From Verrucomicrobiota bacterium (GTDB lineage: Bacteria > Verrucomicrobiota > Verrucomicrobiia > Opitutales > Opitutaceae), in the NCBI GenBank assembly GCA_030604905.1, contig JAUVVA010000005.1:1-64000 (forward strand): a stretch of DNA of 64,000 nucleotides, given 5' to 3'. Positions within the stretch are counted from its first letter, which is position 1. Each line of letters starts with the position of its first letter. Shown here piece by piece: positions 37,687 through 47,594 of the stretch. The translations under genes and the position numbers were made by a program. Below the pieces are notes generated by a model. That model was not told the DNA's origin, searched no databases, and saw only the letters and a list, made by a program, of their open reading frames with translations.

Positions 37687-38331
37687 GTGACCCGCCTGCT
37701 GCAACCCGAGCTCCTCGACAGCCTCCCCCCGGAATCGCCCTCCGCCCAGCGCAGCCGTCGCGATCTCGCGCGGATCAACCGGATCATGGGCAACCACGCC
37801 TGGTTTGCCCGCACCCTTCCCCCGCTCGTCCGCGGCGGGGAGGCCGCCCTCGAGCTCGGATCGGGCGACGGCGCCCTGGCCCGGCGGCTCCGCGAGGTCG
37901 GTCTCGCCGTGGACGCGCTCGACCGCGTGCCGCCCCCTTCCGGCTGGCCCGCTGTCGCCCGCTGGCACCAGGCCGACCTGCGGGATTTCGAGAATTGGGC
38001 GGACTATCCCGTCGTCCTCGCCAACCTGGTCCTTCACCACCTCGCCGACGCGGAGCTCGCCGAGCTCGGCGCGTGGCTGGACCGCCACGCCCGCGTGCTT
38101 GTATTCAACGAAACCCTACGCCGCGAGCGCTGCCTCTTCGTCTGGCGCTTCGCGGCGCCGCTCGGCGGCGCCGGCCCCGTCACCCGGCACGACGGGCGGG
38201 TGAGCATCGAGGCCGGCTTCCGCGAAGACGAGTTGCCGGTCGCGCTCGGCCTTCCGCCCGCGCGCTGGGAGTGGAGCGTGCGGGAGACCTTTCTCGGGGC
38301 CTACCGCCTCGTCGCCATCCGTCGCCCATGA
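37687..38331 (+). CDS. Class I SAM-dependent methyltransferase
   Basis: AALELGSGDGALARRLREVGLAVDALDRVPP; VVLANLVLHHL; GTG start chosen. Confidence 0.82.
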   Translation: MTRLLQPELLDSLPPESPSAQRSRRDLARINRIMGNHAWFARTLPPLVRGGEAALELGSGDGALARRLREVGLAVDALDRVPPPSGWPAVARWHQADLRDFENWADYPVVLANLVLHHLADAELAELGAWLDRHARVLVFNETLRRERCLFVWRFAAPLGGAGPVTRHDGRVSIEAGFREDELPVALGLPPARWEWSVRETFLGAYRLVAIRRP

Positions 38332-39470
38332 AAACCACCGATACCCGCGATCCCACCCCCGTGCCTCGTTCGCCCGGCCTGCCGCCCGGGGCCCTTTCCT
38401 CCCCTCGCGCCGCCACCTCCGTGCGCGACGCCGCGCCCTCCCGTCCGGTCGAGATCATCGGCGGCGGCCTCGCCGGGCTCTCGCTCGGCCTCGCCCTGCG
38501 TCGCGCCGGCGTCTCCGTGACGCTGCACGAGGCCGGCGACTACCCGCGCCACCGCGTCTGCGGCGAGTTTATCGCCGGGCTCGATGCCGCCACGCGCCTC
38601 GCGCTCCGGCTCGATCCCTTCCTCGTCGGCGCCCGCGCGCACCAGGAGGTCGCGTGGTTCCGGGGCGCCGCGGCCCTGCGCAACCACACCTTGCCCGCCA
38701 CCGCGCTCGCGCTCAGCCGCCACACCCTCGACTCGCGCCTCGCCGAGGCCTTCGTCGCGGCCGGCGGCGAACTGCGCGTGCGCTCCCGGGTGCCGGCCAA
38801 CGAGCCCGCGCCCGGACGGGTTTTCGCCCACGGCCGGCACGCCGCTCCGGATTCGCCGTGGCTGGGGCTGAAGCTCCACGTGCACGGTCTCCCGCTGCGC
38901 GCCGATCTGGAGGTGCACCTCGGCGATCACGCCTACGTCGGGCTCTGCCGGGTCGAGGACGACCGCGTCAATGTGTGCGGGCTTTTCCGCCGCCGGCCGG
39001 ATCTCTCGCTCGACCGGGAAACGGCGCTCCTCGCCTACCTGCGCGCCGCCGGGCTCGCGGAACTGGCGGAGCGGGTGGACAGCGCCGAGACCGACCCCGA
39101 GTCGCGCTGCGCCGTCGCGGCCCTCGCCTTCGGTCGCGCGCCCGCGCCCGCCGCCGAGACCGGGGACCGCCTCGTGCTCGGTGATGCGCACGCGCTCATC
39201 CCGCCCTTCACCGGCAACGGCATGTGCATGGCCTTCCAGTCCGCCGCCCTTGCCCTCGGGCCGCTGCTCGCCTGGTCGCGCGGCGAGGCCGAGTGGGGCA
39301 TCACCGTCGCGCGCGTGCGCAGCCTGCTCCACGCCCGCTTTCGCCTGCGCCTCGCCACCTCGGCGCTTTTGCACCCGGCCTTGCTCCACCCCGGCGCCCA
39401 GTCGGGCCTCGCGGCGGCCGCCCGCGCCAAGCTTTTGCCCGTCGGCCCGCTCTACCACGCCACGCACTGA
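38328..39470 (+). CDS. FAD-dependent monooxygenase/geranylgeranyl-reductase-like flavoprotein
   Basis: PVEIIGGGLAGLSLGLALRRAGVSVTLHEAG...GDRLVLGDAHALIPPFTGNGMCMAFQSA; ATGA overlap with upstream gene. Confidence 0.88.
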   Translation: MKTTDTRDPTPVPRSPGLPPGALSSPRAATSVRDAAPSRPVEIIGGGLAGLSLGLALRRAGVSVTLHEAGDYPRHRVCGEFIAGLDAATRLALRLDPFLVGARAHQEVAWFRGAAALRNHTLPATALALSRHTLDSRLAEAFVAAGGELRVRSRVPANEPAPGRVFAHGRHAAPDSPWLGLKLHVHGLPLRADLEVHLGDHAYVGLCRVEDDRVNVCGLFRRRPDLSLDRETALLAYLRAAGLAELAERVDSAETDPESRCAVAALAFGRAPAPAAETGDRLVLGDAHALIPPFTGNGMCMAFQSAALALGPLLAWSRGEAEWGITVARVRSLLHARFRLRLATSALLHPALLHPGAQSGLAAAARAKLLPVGPLYHATH

Positions 39471-39522
39471 TTCCCTCCGCGCTCCTGTTTCGGACCGGCC
39501 ATGACCGGCCTTCCAGCTCTCG

Positions 39523-40578
39523 ATGTTCCTTCAATCGCTCGCCACCGCTCTGCCTCCCGCTCGATTCACCCAAGCCGAAAGCCTGCGCCTCATCGCGGCC
39601 TCGGAGGGCCATGCCCGCCTCTCGCGTCGCTCCCGCCTCACGCTGCAAGCCGTCTTGCGCGGTGAGAGCGGGGTCGCGACGCGCCACTTCGCCTTTGATC
39701 CCATCGACCGGCTTTTCGGCGCCTCGGCCGACACCCTCAACGAGGCCTTTCGCGAGGAGGCGCCGCGGCTCGCGGGCCGGGCCCTGGCCGACGCGCTGCA
39801 GAAAGCCGGTCTCGAGGCCGCGCAACTCGACGCGCTCGTGATCTGCACCTGCACCGGCTACCTGTGCCCCGGGGTGACGAGTTACGTGGCGGAAAAACTC
39901 GGCCTGCGCGCCGACGCCTACCTGCAAGATCTCGTCGGGCTAGGTTGCGGCGCCGCCATCCCCGCGCTCCGCTCCGTCGAGGCGCTGCTCGCCGTCCGCC
40001 CCGCCGCCACCGTGGCCTGCGTGGCGGTGGAGATCTGCTCGGCCGCCTTTTACCTCGACGACAATCCCGGCGTGCTCATCAGCGCCTGTCTTTTTGGCGA
40101 CGGCGCCGCGGCCACGATTTGGCGCGCCACGCCGCCGCCCTCCGCGGCCGGGCCGGCCCTGCGCGCGGGCGGCTTCAACACCCTGCACCTTCCGGAAGCG
40201 CGCGATCACATCCGCTTCGAGCAGCGCTTCGGCAAGCTGCGCAACTTGCTCACCCCGGCCGTGCCCGCCCTCGCCGCCGAGGCGGTGGCGAGGCTCTTCG
40301 CCGAGGAGTCGCGGCGGGCGCCCGAGCCCGTGCGTATCCTCAGTCACCCGGGCGGACGCGACGTGCTCGACGCCATCGAGGCCGCCTTGCCCGCGCATCG
40401 TCTCGACGCCAGCCGCCACATCCTTCGCGAGTTTGGCAACATGAGCAGTCCATCGGTGCTCTTCGCGCTCGAGCACGCCTTGCGCGAGGACGCGCCGCGC
40501 CCGGGCAAGCCGTGGTGGTTGGTGAGCTTTGGCGCCGGATTCGCCGCCCACTCCTGCCGGGTGGAGGCGGTGGCGTAG
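39523..40578 (+). CDS. Type III polyketide synthase (chalcone/stilbene synthase family)
   Basis: CTCTGYLCPGVTSYVAEKLGL, LVGLGCGAAIPAL (catalytic Cys), ILSHPGGRDVLDAIE (His), FGNMSSPSVLFAL (Asn). Confidence 0.93.
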   Translation: MFLQSLATALPPARFTQAESLRLIAASEGHARLSRRSRLTLQAVLRGESGVATRHFAFDPIDRLFGASADTLNEAFREEAPRLAGRALADALQKAGLEAAQLDALVICTCTGYLCPGVTSYVAEKLGLRADAYLQDLVGLGCGAAIPALRSVEALLAVRPAATVACVAVEICSAAFYLDDNPGVLISACLFGDGAAATIWRATPPPSAAGPALRAGGFNTLHLPEARDHIRFEQRFGKLRNLLTPAVPALAAEAVARLFAEESRRAPEPVRILSHPGGRDVLDAIEAALPAHRLDASRHILREFGNMSSPSVLFALEHALREDAPRPGKPWWLVSFGAGFAAHSCRVEAVA

Positions 40579-40584
40579 CGCGTC

Positions 40585-41253
40585 CTACCAGGCCGCGGCC
40601 TCGCGCACGAAGGCGGCGCGGTCGGGGGCCTTGAAGAAGGCGGTGCCGGCCACGAAGGTGTCGGCTCCGGCCGCGCGGCATTCCGGGCCGGTCTTGGCGT
40701 CGACGCCGCCGTCCACTTCGAGGCGGAAACGCAGCTCGCGCTGGCGGCGCCAGGTGTCGAGCTGCACGAGCTTGGGCAGCATGTCGCGGCGGAAGGACTG
40801 GCCGCCGAAGCCGGGCTGCACGGTCATGACCAGCAGCAGGTCGATCTCGGCGAGGAAGGGCTCGGCCAATTCGGCGGGCGAACCGGGGTTGAGCACGAGG
40901 CCGGTCTGGCAGCCGAGCTCGCGCACGCGGGCGAGCAGGGCGCGGTGGTCGATGGCGGGCTCGAGGTGGAAGCTGATGAGGTTGGCCCCGGCCTTGGCGA
41001 AGGGCTCCACGAAGTCCTGCGGGTTGTCCAACATCAGGTGGACGTCGAAGAAGAGCCCGGGCTGTTCGCGGCGCAGCTCCGCCACCATCTGCGGACCGAA
41101 GGTGAGGTTGGGCACGAAGTGGCCGTCCATGATGTCGAGGTGCAGCCAGGGGGCGCCGGCGGCGGCGACCTGCGCGGCGCTCTCGGCCAGGCGGATGTGT
41201 TGGCCGGCGAGGATCGAGGGGGCGAGAAGGGAGGAGTGGACGGGTGCGGGCAC
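40585..41253 (-). CDS. rpe: Ribulose-phosphate 3-epimerase
   Basis: LLAPSILAGQHIRLAE, LHLDIMDGHFVPNLTFGP, LLVMTVQPGFGGQSF, RLEVDGGVDAKT. Confidence 0.95.
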   Translation of the reverse strand: MPAPVHSSLLAPSILAGQHIRLAESAAQVAAAGAPWLHLDIMDGHFVPNLTFGPQMVAELRREQPGLFFDVHLMLDNPQDFVEPFAKAGANLISFHLEPAIDHRALLARVRELGCQTGLVLNPGSPAELAEPFLAEIDLLLVMTVQPGFGGQSFRRDMLPKLVQLDTWRRQRELRFRLEVDGGVDAKTGPECRAAGADTFVAGTAFFKAPDRAAFVREAAAW

Positions 41254-41340
41254 GATGCCACCGACCGTGAAGAAGGCCCCCGCGCCAGCGCAAGGCTAGG
41301 CGGCGCCGGCGACGCGACATCCGCGACGCGGCCGCCCGGA

Positions 41341-41365
41341 AAGTGTAAGCCATTGGGTGACACTT
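41341..41365. repeat. Degenerate palindromic repeat (AAGTGTaagccattgggtgACACTT), TGTCACC family
   Basis: Imperfect dyad related to 43697-43721 and 43756-43776. Confidence 0.5.
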
Positions 41366-41441
41366 TTCCGGCGGGCCCCTCCGCCTTTGAGGCTGGCGAG
41401 GGTCGGGCGGATGGGTTTGGGTGTCGGGTTTCCTCTTTCGA

Positions 41442-41873
41442 ATGAGCCTGCCCGAAAAACGCCAAGCCCTGCTCGACGATCTGATCACCCTGCCCGACGC
41501 GGAGGAGCGCTTCGTCTATCTGCTCGACAAGGCGAAGAAATGGAAGCCGCTCGACGCCGCGCTCAAGACCGACGCGCGCCTGCTGCCGGGCTGCGTCTCG
41601 CGACTCTGGTTGTATCCGGAATTTCGTGACGGTCGCTGCTGGTTCCACATGGACGCCGACGCCATGATCTCCAAGGGCATCGCCGCCGTGCTCTGCGGTT
41701 TCTACTCCGGCGAGACCCCGGGCGACATCCTGGCGGTGGAGCCGGATTTTCTGGCCGAGGCCGGTCTCACCCAAGTGCTCTCGGCCAACCGCAGCAACGC
41801 CCTCACCAACCTGCGCAAGCGCATCAAGGCCTACGCCGAGGCCTGCCTCGCGGGCGAGGTGAGCGCGGGCTAG
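41442..41873 (+). CDS. sufE: SufE-family Fe-S assembly protein
   Basis: LITLPDAEERFVYLLDKAKKWKPL...LLPGCVSRLWLYPEF...ISKGIAAVLCGFYSGETPGDIL. Confidence 0.92.
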   Translation: MSLPEKRQALLDDLITLPDAEERFVYLLDKAKKWKPLDAALKTDARLLPGCVSRLWLYPEFRDGRCWFHMDADAMISKGIAAVLCGFYSGETPGDILAVEPDFLAEAGLTQVLSANRSNALTNLRKRIKAYAEACLAGEVSAG

Positions 41874-41912
41874 GCTGGCACCCCGCTGCTCAGCCTCCGA
41901 CCGGGGGCTGGC

Positions 41913-44144
41913 CTAGATCGTGCGGCGTTCGGGCAACCGGATCGTCGCGCGCGTGAGCCGGTGCTGCACCGGGCGGCGTTGCTCCGGGGTGAGCGGCGGC
42001 AAGTCGGGCAAGTCCGCCGCGCGCGCGTCGCCGAGCAGGCGTGAGGCCACGGCACGTGCGGCGTCCCAACGTTCGCGCAAGGGCGCGGTGGCGAAGGGCA
42101 GGCCTTCGGCCAAGGGCTCGGCGGCGGCGAGGCTGCGCAAAAAGCTGCGCCACTCGGTGAGCAGGCGGTCGATGTCGCCGCGGCCGGCGGCGGCGTGTTC
42201 GTCGGCGAGCGTGTGGGCGAGCGCGCCGCGCGAGGCGTGACCCTCGACGAGGGCCTGCACGATCTCGCTCGCGCCGTAGCCGTAGGCGGGCGGCAGTCCC
42301 TCCTCGAGGTAGCCGCCGACGCTGAGGCGCCGGTAGGTTTTTTCGCAGGCGAAGGCGAGGCGGCCGAGGCGGCGCGGGTTGGTGCCGGCGAAGCGGTCGC
42401 CGGCGAAGAGATTGGCGCAGTCGAACAGGAGCTGGTCGACCGGGTAGCGGCGGTCCTCGAGGCCGGCGGCCAGCGCCAGGCCCTCGGGACCGAGAAACAC
42501 GGCGACGATGGCGCCGCGCGCGGTGAGGCGGAGGCGTTTGTCGAGGATGCCGGCGCGTTGCCATTCCCAGAGCGGGGTGGGCTCGGGCGAGAGGGACAGG
42601 CACTCGGCGCGGTGCGCGCAGCCGCGGCAGCCGGGGAAGGGCTCGCGGCGGCGGCGCACCAGGCGGGCGCGGCCCGTATCGGTGAGGAGACCACAGGGCA
42701 GGGTCTCGTCGGGCGGGAGGGCGGAGGTGGCCTCGGCGCCGAGGCGCAGCGGCTGCTCGGTGAAGAAGCGCGCGGCGGCGTCGCGCGCGAGCGAGAGAGC
42801 CGATTCGCCGGGGGCGAGGCGGCGGAGGAGCGCGGCCCAGGGCAGGGGCGCGGCGCGTTTGAGGCGGAGCGGGGCGGCGCGGCGCAGGCGCGGGGTGCGG
42901 CCGGAGACGAGCACGTAGCCGGTCTCGTCGAGGCCGCGTCGGCCGGCGCGCCCGATCATCTGGAGCAGCTCGTGCGGGGCGATGTCGCGCTCGAGGGCGC
43001 CGACGCGGTAGCTCGCGGCGGTGAGCATGACCGAGCGCAGGGAGAAGTTGATCCCGGCGGCGAGGCCGAGGGTGGCGACGACGGCGCGCAGTTGCCCGGC
43101 CTTGGCCAGCGGCTCAACGAGGCCGGCGCGCTGGGCGTAGGAGAGCCCGCTGTGGTGGTGGGCGACGCGGCGCTGGAGGAGGCGGGCGAGGGCGGGGCCG
43201 GCCATCGATTCCTGCTCGGGCGTGAGCGGGAGCGGATCGGCGAGCGGGAGTTCGCGGGCGAGCTGGCGGGCGAGGCGCTCGGCGTCGGCCCGGTGGGGGG
43301 CGAAGACGAGCACCGGCGCGAGGCCTTCGCGCAGGGCGCCGGCGACGCGCCGCGCCCAGAAGCTGCCGATCTCGGAGGGCAGGCCGCGGGCGAGGTCGTC
43401 GATCTCGACCTCCTCGAGCGGCACGGGGCGGATCGCGGTGCGCACCACCTCGACGCGGCGGCCGAGGCGGGCGAGCCAGGCGGCGACGTCCTCGGGATTG
43501 GCGACCGAGCCGGAGAGCAGGAGCAGTTGCACCGAGGGGGGCAGGGTGGCGACGACGCCCTCGTAGTGGTTGCCGCGGGCGGGATCGGCCAGCCACTGGT
43601 ATTCGTCGATCACGAGGAGGTCCGGCAGGCGCTCGCCCGCGGCGCGAGGGCCCGGTGCCGACGCCGGGGCGGGAGCAGACGCCGCGGCGTCGGGCGAATT
43701 GTCACCAATCTGGTGACAGTTTTCGGAGGGCGTTTCCGAGGGGGGAGGGAGGGAATTGTCACCCAATGGGTGACAAAAGGCGGGGGCGGGGAGGGCGCGG
43801 AGGAAGGCTCCTTGGGCGGCTTCGAGGGTGGCGACGACGATCGGGGCGTGGGGGGCGACGGAGAGGTCGCCGGTGGTGATGCCGACGCGCCAGCCGCGGG
43901 CGCGCCACTCGGCGTATTTGTCGTTGGCAAGGGCGCGGGTGGGGACGGTGAAGATCGCGCGGCGGGCGAAGTTGCCCTGCTCGACGAAGCGCTCGAAGAC
44001 GTGGGTTTTGCCGGCGCCGGTGGGGGCGTCGACGATGACGTCGTGGCCGGCCAGAAGGGCGTGCACGGCGTCGCGTTGCCACCGGTCGGGCAGCATGAGC
44101 GATTGCAGGCCTTGGAAGTCGCCGAGCCGCATGGGGCCGCGCAC
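41913..44144 (-). CDS. DEAD/DEAH-box (Ski2-like) RNA helicase with repeat-derived insertion
   Basis: VIVDAPTGAGKTHVFERF, LLVIDEYQWLAD, ATLGLAAGINF, QMIGRAGRRGLDETG; start possibly at internal ATG about 44132. Confidence 0.88.
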   Translation of the reverse strand: MRGPMRLGDFQGLQSLMLPDRWQRDAVHALLAGHDVIVDAPTGAGKTHVFERFVEQGNFARRAIFTVPTRALANDKYAEWRARGWRVGITTGDLSVAPHAPIVVATLEAAQGAFLRALPAPAFCHPLGDNSLPPPSETPSENCHQIGDNSPDAAASAPAPASAPGPRAAGERLPDLLVIDEYQWLADPARGNHYEGVVATLPPSVQLLLLSGSVANPEDVAAWLARLGRRVEVVRTAIRPVPLEEVEIDDLARGLPSEIGSFWARRVAGALREGLAPVLVFAPHRADAERLARQLARELPLADPLPLTPEQESMAGPALARLLQRRVAHHHSGLSYAQRAGLVEPLAKAGQLRAVVATLGLAAGINFSLRSVMLTAASYRVGALERDIAPHELLQMIGRAGRRGLDETGYVLVSGRTPRLRRAAPLRLKRAAPLPWAALLRRLAPGESALSLARDAAARFFTEQPLRLGAEATSALPPDETLPCGLLTDTGRARLVRRRREPFPGCRGCAHRAECLSLSPEPTPLWEWQRAGILDKRLRLTARGAIVAVFLGPEGLALAAGLEDRRYPVDQLLFDCANLFAGDRFAGTNPRRLGRLAFACEKTYRRLSVGGYLEEGLPPAYGYGASEIVQALVEGHASRGALAHTLADEHAAAGRGDIDRLLTEWRSFLRSLAAAEPLAEGLPFATAPLRERWDAARAVASRLLGDARAADLPDLPPLTPEQRRPVQHRLTRATIRLPERRTI
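43697..43721. repeat. Intragenic palindromic repeat copy (TGTCACCAatcTGGTGACA)
   Basis: aattGTCACCAatcTGGTGACagtt inside helicase CDS; encodes CHQIGDNS. Confidence 0.85.
43756..43776. repeat. Intragenic perfect palindromic repeat (TTGTCACCCA a TGGGTGACAA)
   Basis: 10-bp perfect arms inside helicase CDS; encodes CHPLGDNS in the same frame as the other copy. Confidence 0.9.
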
Positions 44145-44166
44145 GGTAGGGCGCGCACCCCGCGGG

Positions 44167-45477
44167 TCAAACGGCGGGGGCGGGTGGCGACGGGCTCGCG
44201 GGCGCGGCGGGCTTGAGCGCGAGCGGGAGGAGGAGGGCGAGGCCGGCGGCGAAGAAGGCGGTGTTGGCCAGGATGGCGGGGCGGTAGCCGGAGTGCGTTA
44301 CGATCCAGCCGAAGACGAGCGGACCGATGACGGCGGCGACTTTGGAGAAAAGGCCCCAGTAGCCGAAGAACTCGCCCTGGCGGCCGTCGGGCGTGAGGGT
44401 GGAGACGACCGCGCGGCCGGCGGATTGCAGGCCGCCCATGCCGATGCCGGCGAGCACGCCGATGCCGTAGAACTCGAGCTTGGTCGTGGCGAAGCTGGCC
44501 CAGACACAGGTGGCGATCCAGACCCAGAGCGAGCCGAGGAGGGCGGTCTTGGAGCCGACTTGATCTTGCAGGAAGCCGAAGGCAAAAGCGCCCGCCACGC
44601 CGGCGAATTGGAGCACGATGAAGAGGGCGATGACTTCCTCCTGCGTCATGCCGATGACGTTGACCGCGTAGAGCGCGGCGAAGGCCACAACGGCGGTGAG
44701 GCCGGAGAGGTAGACCGTCATGGCGAGGAAGAAACGGGAGAGGGTGCGGTGCTGAGGGAGGTCGCGGCGCAGTTGGGCCAGTTGGGAGAGGGCGAGGGCG
44801 GTGTAGGTGACGCCGGGGGGCTTGGGGCGGGGCAGGGCGCGCTCGCGCAGGAGGAAGAGGGTGGGCAGGCAGGCGACCACGAAGAAGATACCCGTCATGA
44901 GGAAGGTCCAGTGGGCGCGGCCTTCGCCGGAACGTAGGATGACGAGGGCGAGCACGAGGCTGAGCAGGCCGCCGATGTAACCAAAGCTCCAGCCGTAGCC
45001 GGAGATGCGACCGGCGGTCTCCGGGGTGCTCAGCTCGGGCAGGAAGGCGCCGCAGATGTTTTCGCCGAGGGAGAAGGCGATGTTGGCGATGAACACGATG
45101 GCAAGCGCGAGCCAGACCTCGCCGGGCCCGACGAAGAAGAGGGCCGCGGTGCCGAGGGCGCAGATGCCGGCCGTGCGCATCAGGTGGACTTTTTTGCGAG
45201 CGGTGACGTCGCCGATGGCGCCGATGAGCGGTGAGAGCACGAGGACGACGAGCTGGGAGAGCCCGAGGGTGGTGCCCCACCAGCCCTCGGCGCGGGTGTC
45301 GCCGCCGGCCACCACGGACTGGAAGTAGACCGAGTAGACGACGGTGATGATGATCGTGGTGAAGGCGGAGTTGGCGAAGTCGAAGCAGCACCAGCCGAAG
45401 ATCTCGCGGCGGCGCACGGGGGAGAAGACGCCGGCGGGAGCGGCGGGAGCGGGGGAGGAGGCGGCGGCTTCGCTCAT
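44167..45477 (-). CDS. MFS transporter (UMF1/Atg22-like)
   Basis: RREIFGWCCFDFANSAFTTIIITVVYSVYF, SPLIGAIGDVTARKK, GLQSAGRAVVSTLTPDGRQGEFFGYW. Confidence 0.88.
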   Translation of the reverse strand: MSEAAASSPAPAAPAGVFSPVRRREIFGWCCFDFANSAFTTIIITVVYSVYFQSVVAGGDTRAEGWWGTTLGLSQLVVLVLSPLIGAIGDVTARKKVHLMRTAGICALGTAALFFVGPGEVWLALAIVFIANIAFSLGENICGAFLPELSTPETAGRISGYGWSFGYIGGLLSLVLALVILRSGEGRAHWTFLMTGIFFVVACLPTLFLLRERALPRPKPPGVTYTALALSQLAQLRRDLPQHRTLSRFFLAMTVYLSGLTAVVAFAALYAVNVIGMTQEEVIALFIVLQFAGVAGAFAFGFLQDQVGSKTALLGSLWVWIATCVWASFATTKLEFYGIGVLAGIGMGGLQSAGRAVVSTLTPDGRQGEFFGYWGLFSKVAAVIGPLVFGWIVTHSGYRPAILANTAFFAAGLALLLPLALKPAAPASPSPPAPAV

Positions 45478-45663
45478 GTGGCGCGAGCGCAACGACCTGG
45501 CACCAGGCTGGCAAATGTTCTGTGCGGGCGGCGGCCCGGGGCGGAGCGGCGGCGAGCGTCCGGGAGGTGGGCGCGTGGGCGTCGGGTTTTCCGAATCCGG
45601 TTCCTCAAAATCGCCCTTGATTCGCGGGCCCCGGCCGCCCAAGTTCCGCCCTCCCCGACAGCC

Positions 45664-45740
45664 GGACGCCTAGCTCAGTTGGTTAGAGCACATCCTTCAC
45701 ACGGATGGGGTCACAGGTTCGAGTCCTGTGGCGTCCACCA
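45664..45740 (+). tRNA. tRNA-Val (anticodon CAC), CCA encoded
   Basis: GGACGCC acceptor pairs with GGCGTCC; anticodon stem CATCC-TTCACAC-GGATG; TTCGAGT T-loop; terminal ACCA. Confidence 0.97.
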
Positions 45741-45995
45741 TCGCTCGATACCGCCAAAAAGCGGAGAGCTTTAGATTCGGTCGGGCTCCGATCCTGGCGC
45801 CGTATCGAGGGTATCAATACGAGGACGCGGGAAGCGACGCCGGCGGCAGCCTGACGCATGGCGCGCCGCGAGCCGGCCCGGGAGGAGCTCCCGCCTGCCT
45901 TTTCCGGCGCAAGGCCATCAAGGTTCCTAATTGTGAAAAAAGTATGATTGCAGCCGGCATCTGGGGTCTTCACCCTGGTTCAAGCGCAACGGATC

Positions 45996-47393
45996 ATGAA
46001 CCAATACCTCGTGTTGCTCTTGGACGGGTTGCTCTACGTGGCTGCGTGCGGCTTGTTGGTGGTGTTGACCGCGCTGTGTGTGCGTCTGTTCTACCGAGGG
46101 CATCTGCGGGCGTCCTGGATGACGGCGGTGGTGGCGTTGATCCTGATCGCGACCGCGAAAAGCGTGGTCGATTCGCAGGTGGGAACCTGGCTGCCCGAAC
46201 TGGATCCGTATCCGCAGATGGCCCTCGGTGCTTTGGCGACTTTTTTGGCGGCGGGCGTCGTGGTGTATTGGCGCTACACCTGCTCGATCACGAGCGCGAT
46301 GGCGACCGGCTTGATCGTGGTGCTGGCCATGAATGGTCTCTCGATGGGCTTGCCGCGGATCTCGGAGCGTTTGCTGCCACCGGGGCCCCGGATGGCGGAA
46401 TACATCGACTCCGCCTACACCCGGACGCGGCAGGCGCGAGAGGCCACCCGGGACTTCAAAACCGTCAACGAGAGCGCGCGAACCATGCTGGCGGCGTCGC
46501 TTCACACCTTGGCCGACCTGAGTTCGAAGGCCGAGTTCGAGGCCTTGAAGGCCAACTTCCGCGGGGGCGTGAAGTTTTGGGCCGAGCGCAAGGCGGAGTG
46601 GGATGCGATGACGCCGGAGGAGCGCGAGGCGAACCGACGGGCGATGGCCGAGTTCATGGCCGAACAGGGGATCGCGGCCGACCGGCACTCGCTCGCCGCC
46701 CTCAGGAACGCCAGTGGCGATGACGTGCAGAACCTGGTGGCGTTTATGCGGGAGATGCGGACGGAGTTGCCCGCCGCCCCGGCCACGGCCGTGGCGCCCC
46801 GGCCCGCGGCGGAGTCGTTGCAGATTCTTCTGCGCAACATCCGCGGACACAGCTTCACCGCGGAGGATCACGAGACGATGGCGACCTTCGCGCGAATTTT
46901 CGTCGAACAAGGCCTGGATGCCGCCGTCGCGCAGACCCGCACGGAGTTGGTCACGCAACAGGTGAACCCGGAATGGGCGGGCACTTTCCTGGCCGCGATG
47001 CTCGAGGCCAAGAGCGGCCTGCCGATCACGGTGATTCTCGCCGAAACCGGGGACCTCGCAGGGCTCCCCGAGGTGGCGGGCGGCCAAGGGGCACCGGCCC
47101 AGACGGCGCCTCCCGTGGCACCAGTCGTGCGGACCGTGTCGCTGCCGACCAAGTTCGGATACGTGCGGGTGCCGCGCGGGTTCAAGGAGGTCGATGAGAT
47201 CACGGCCGCGGCGAACACGATGCCCGTGACCGGGTTTCTGGTGGGTGGAGACCGCGTGCGGGTGGCGATGGGCGGGCGCTCACTTGGCATCGGTGAGGTT
47301 TACACCGTGACGCGAGGGGCGCGCACCTTCGCCTTTCGCATGGAGGAAGTCGCGGACGGCCTGCTCCATGTCTCCGGGGTTGGGATCGACTAG
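45996..47393 (+). CDS. Hypothetical membrane protein
   Basis: Long ORF with four predicted N-terminal hydrophobic segments; no family recognised. Confidence 0.6.
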   Translation: MNQYLVLLLDGLLYVAACGLLVVLTALCVRLFYRGHLRASWMTAVVALILIATAKSVVDSQVGTWLPELDPYPQMALGALATFLAAGVVVYWRYTCSITSAMATGLIVVLAMNGLSMGLPRISERLLPPGPRMAEYIDSAYTRTRQAREATRDFKTVNESARTMLAASLHTLADLSSKAEFEALKANFRGGVKFWAERKAEWDAMTPEEREANRRAMAEFMAEQGIAADRHSLAALRNASGDDVQNLVAFMREMRTELPAAPATAVAPRPAAESLQILLRNIRGHSFTAEDHETMATFARIFVEQGLDAAVAQTRTELVTQQVNPEWAGTFLAAMLEAKSGLPITVILAETGDLAGLPEVAGGQGAPAQTAPPVAPVVRTVSLPTKFGYVRVPRGFKEVDEITAAANTMPVTGFLVGGDRVRVAMGGRSLGIGEVYTVTRGARTFAFRMEEVADGLLHVSGVGID

Positions 47394-47594
47394 CGTGATT
47401 CGTCCCGGCTTCTCCGCCGGGGCAGGGAGGGCCTGCCAATCTCCGCCGTCGCCGCGTTATCCCGCGCGCGTTGTCGGCGCCCTTGCAGGGCTCGATCCGC
47501 GCGGCGTTTCGAGTGGAACTTTGGCGTTGGATTCCAATTGGTTGGACTAGTTCTTCCTTCCCCGCAGGGACTTGGCTCAGTAACGCTTCGGCCG

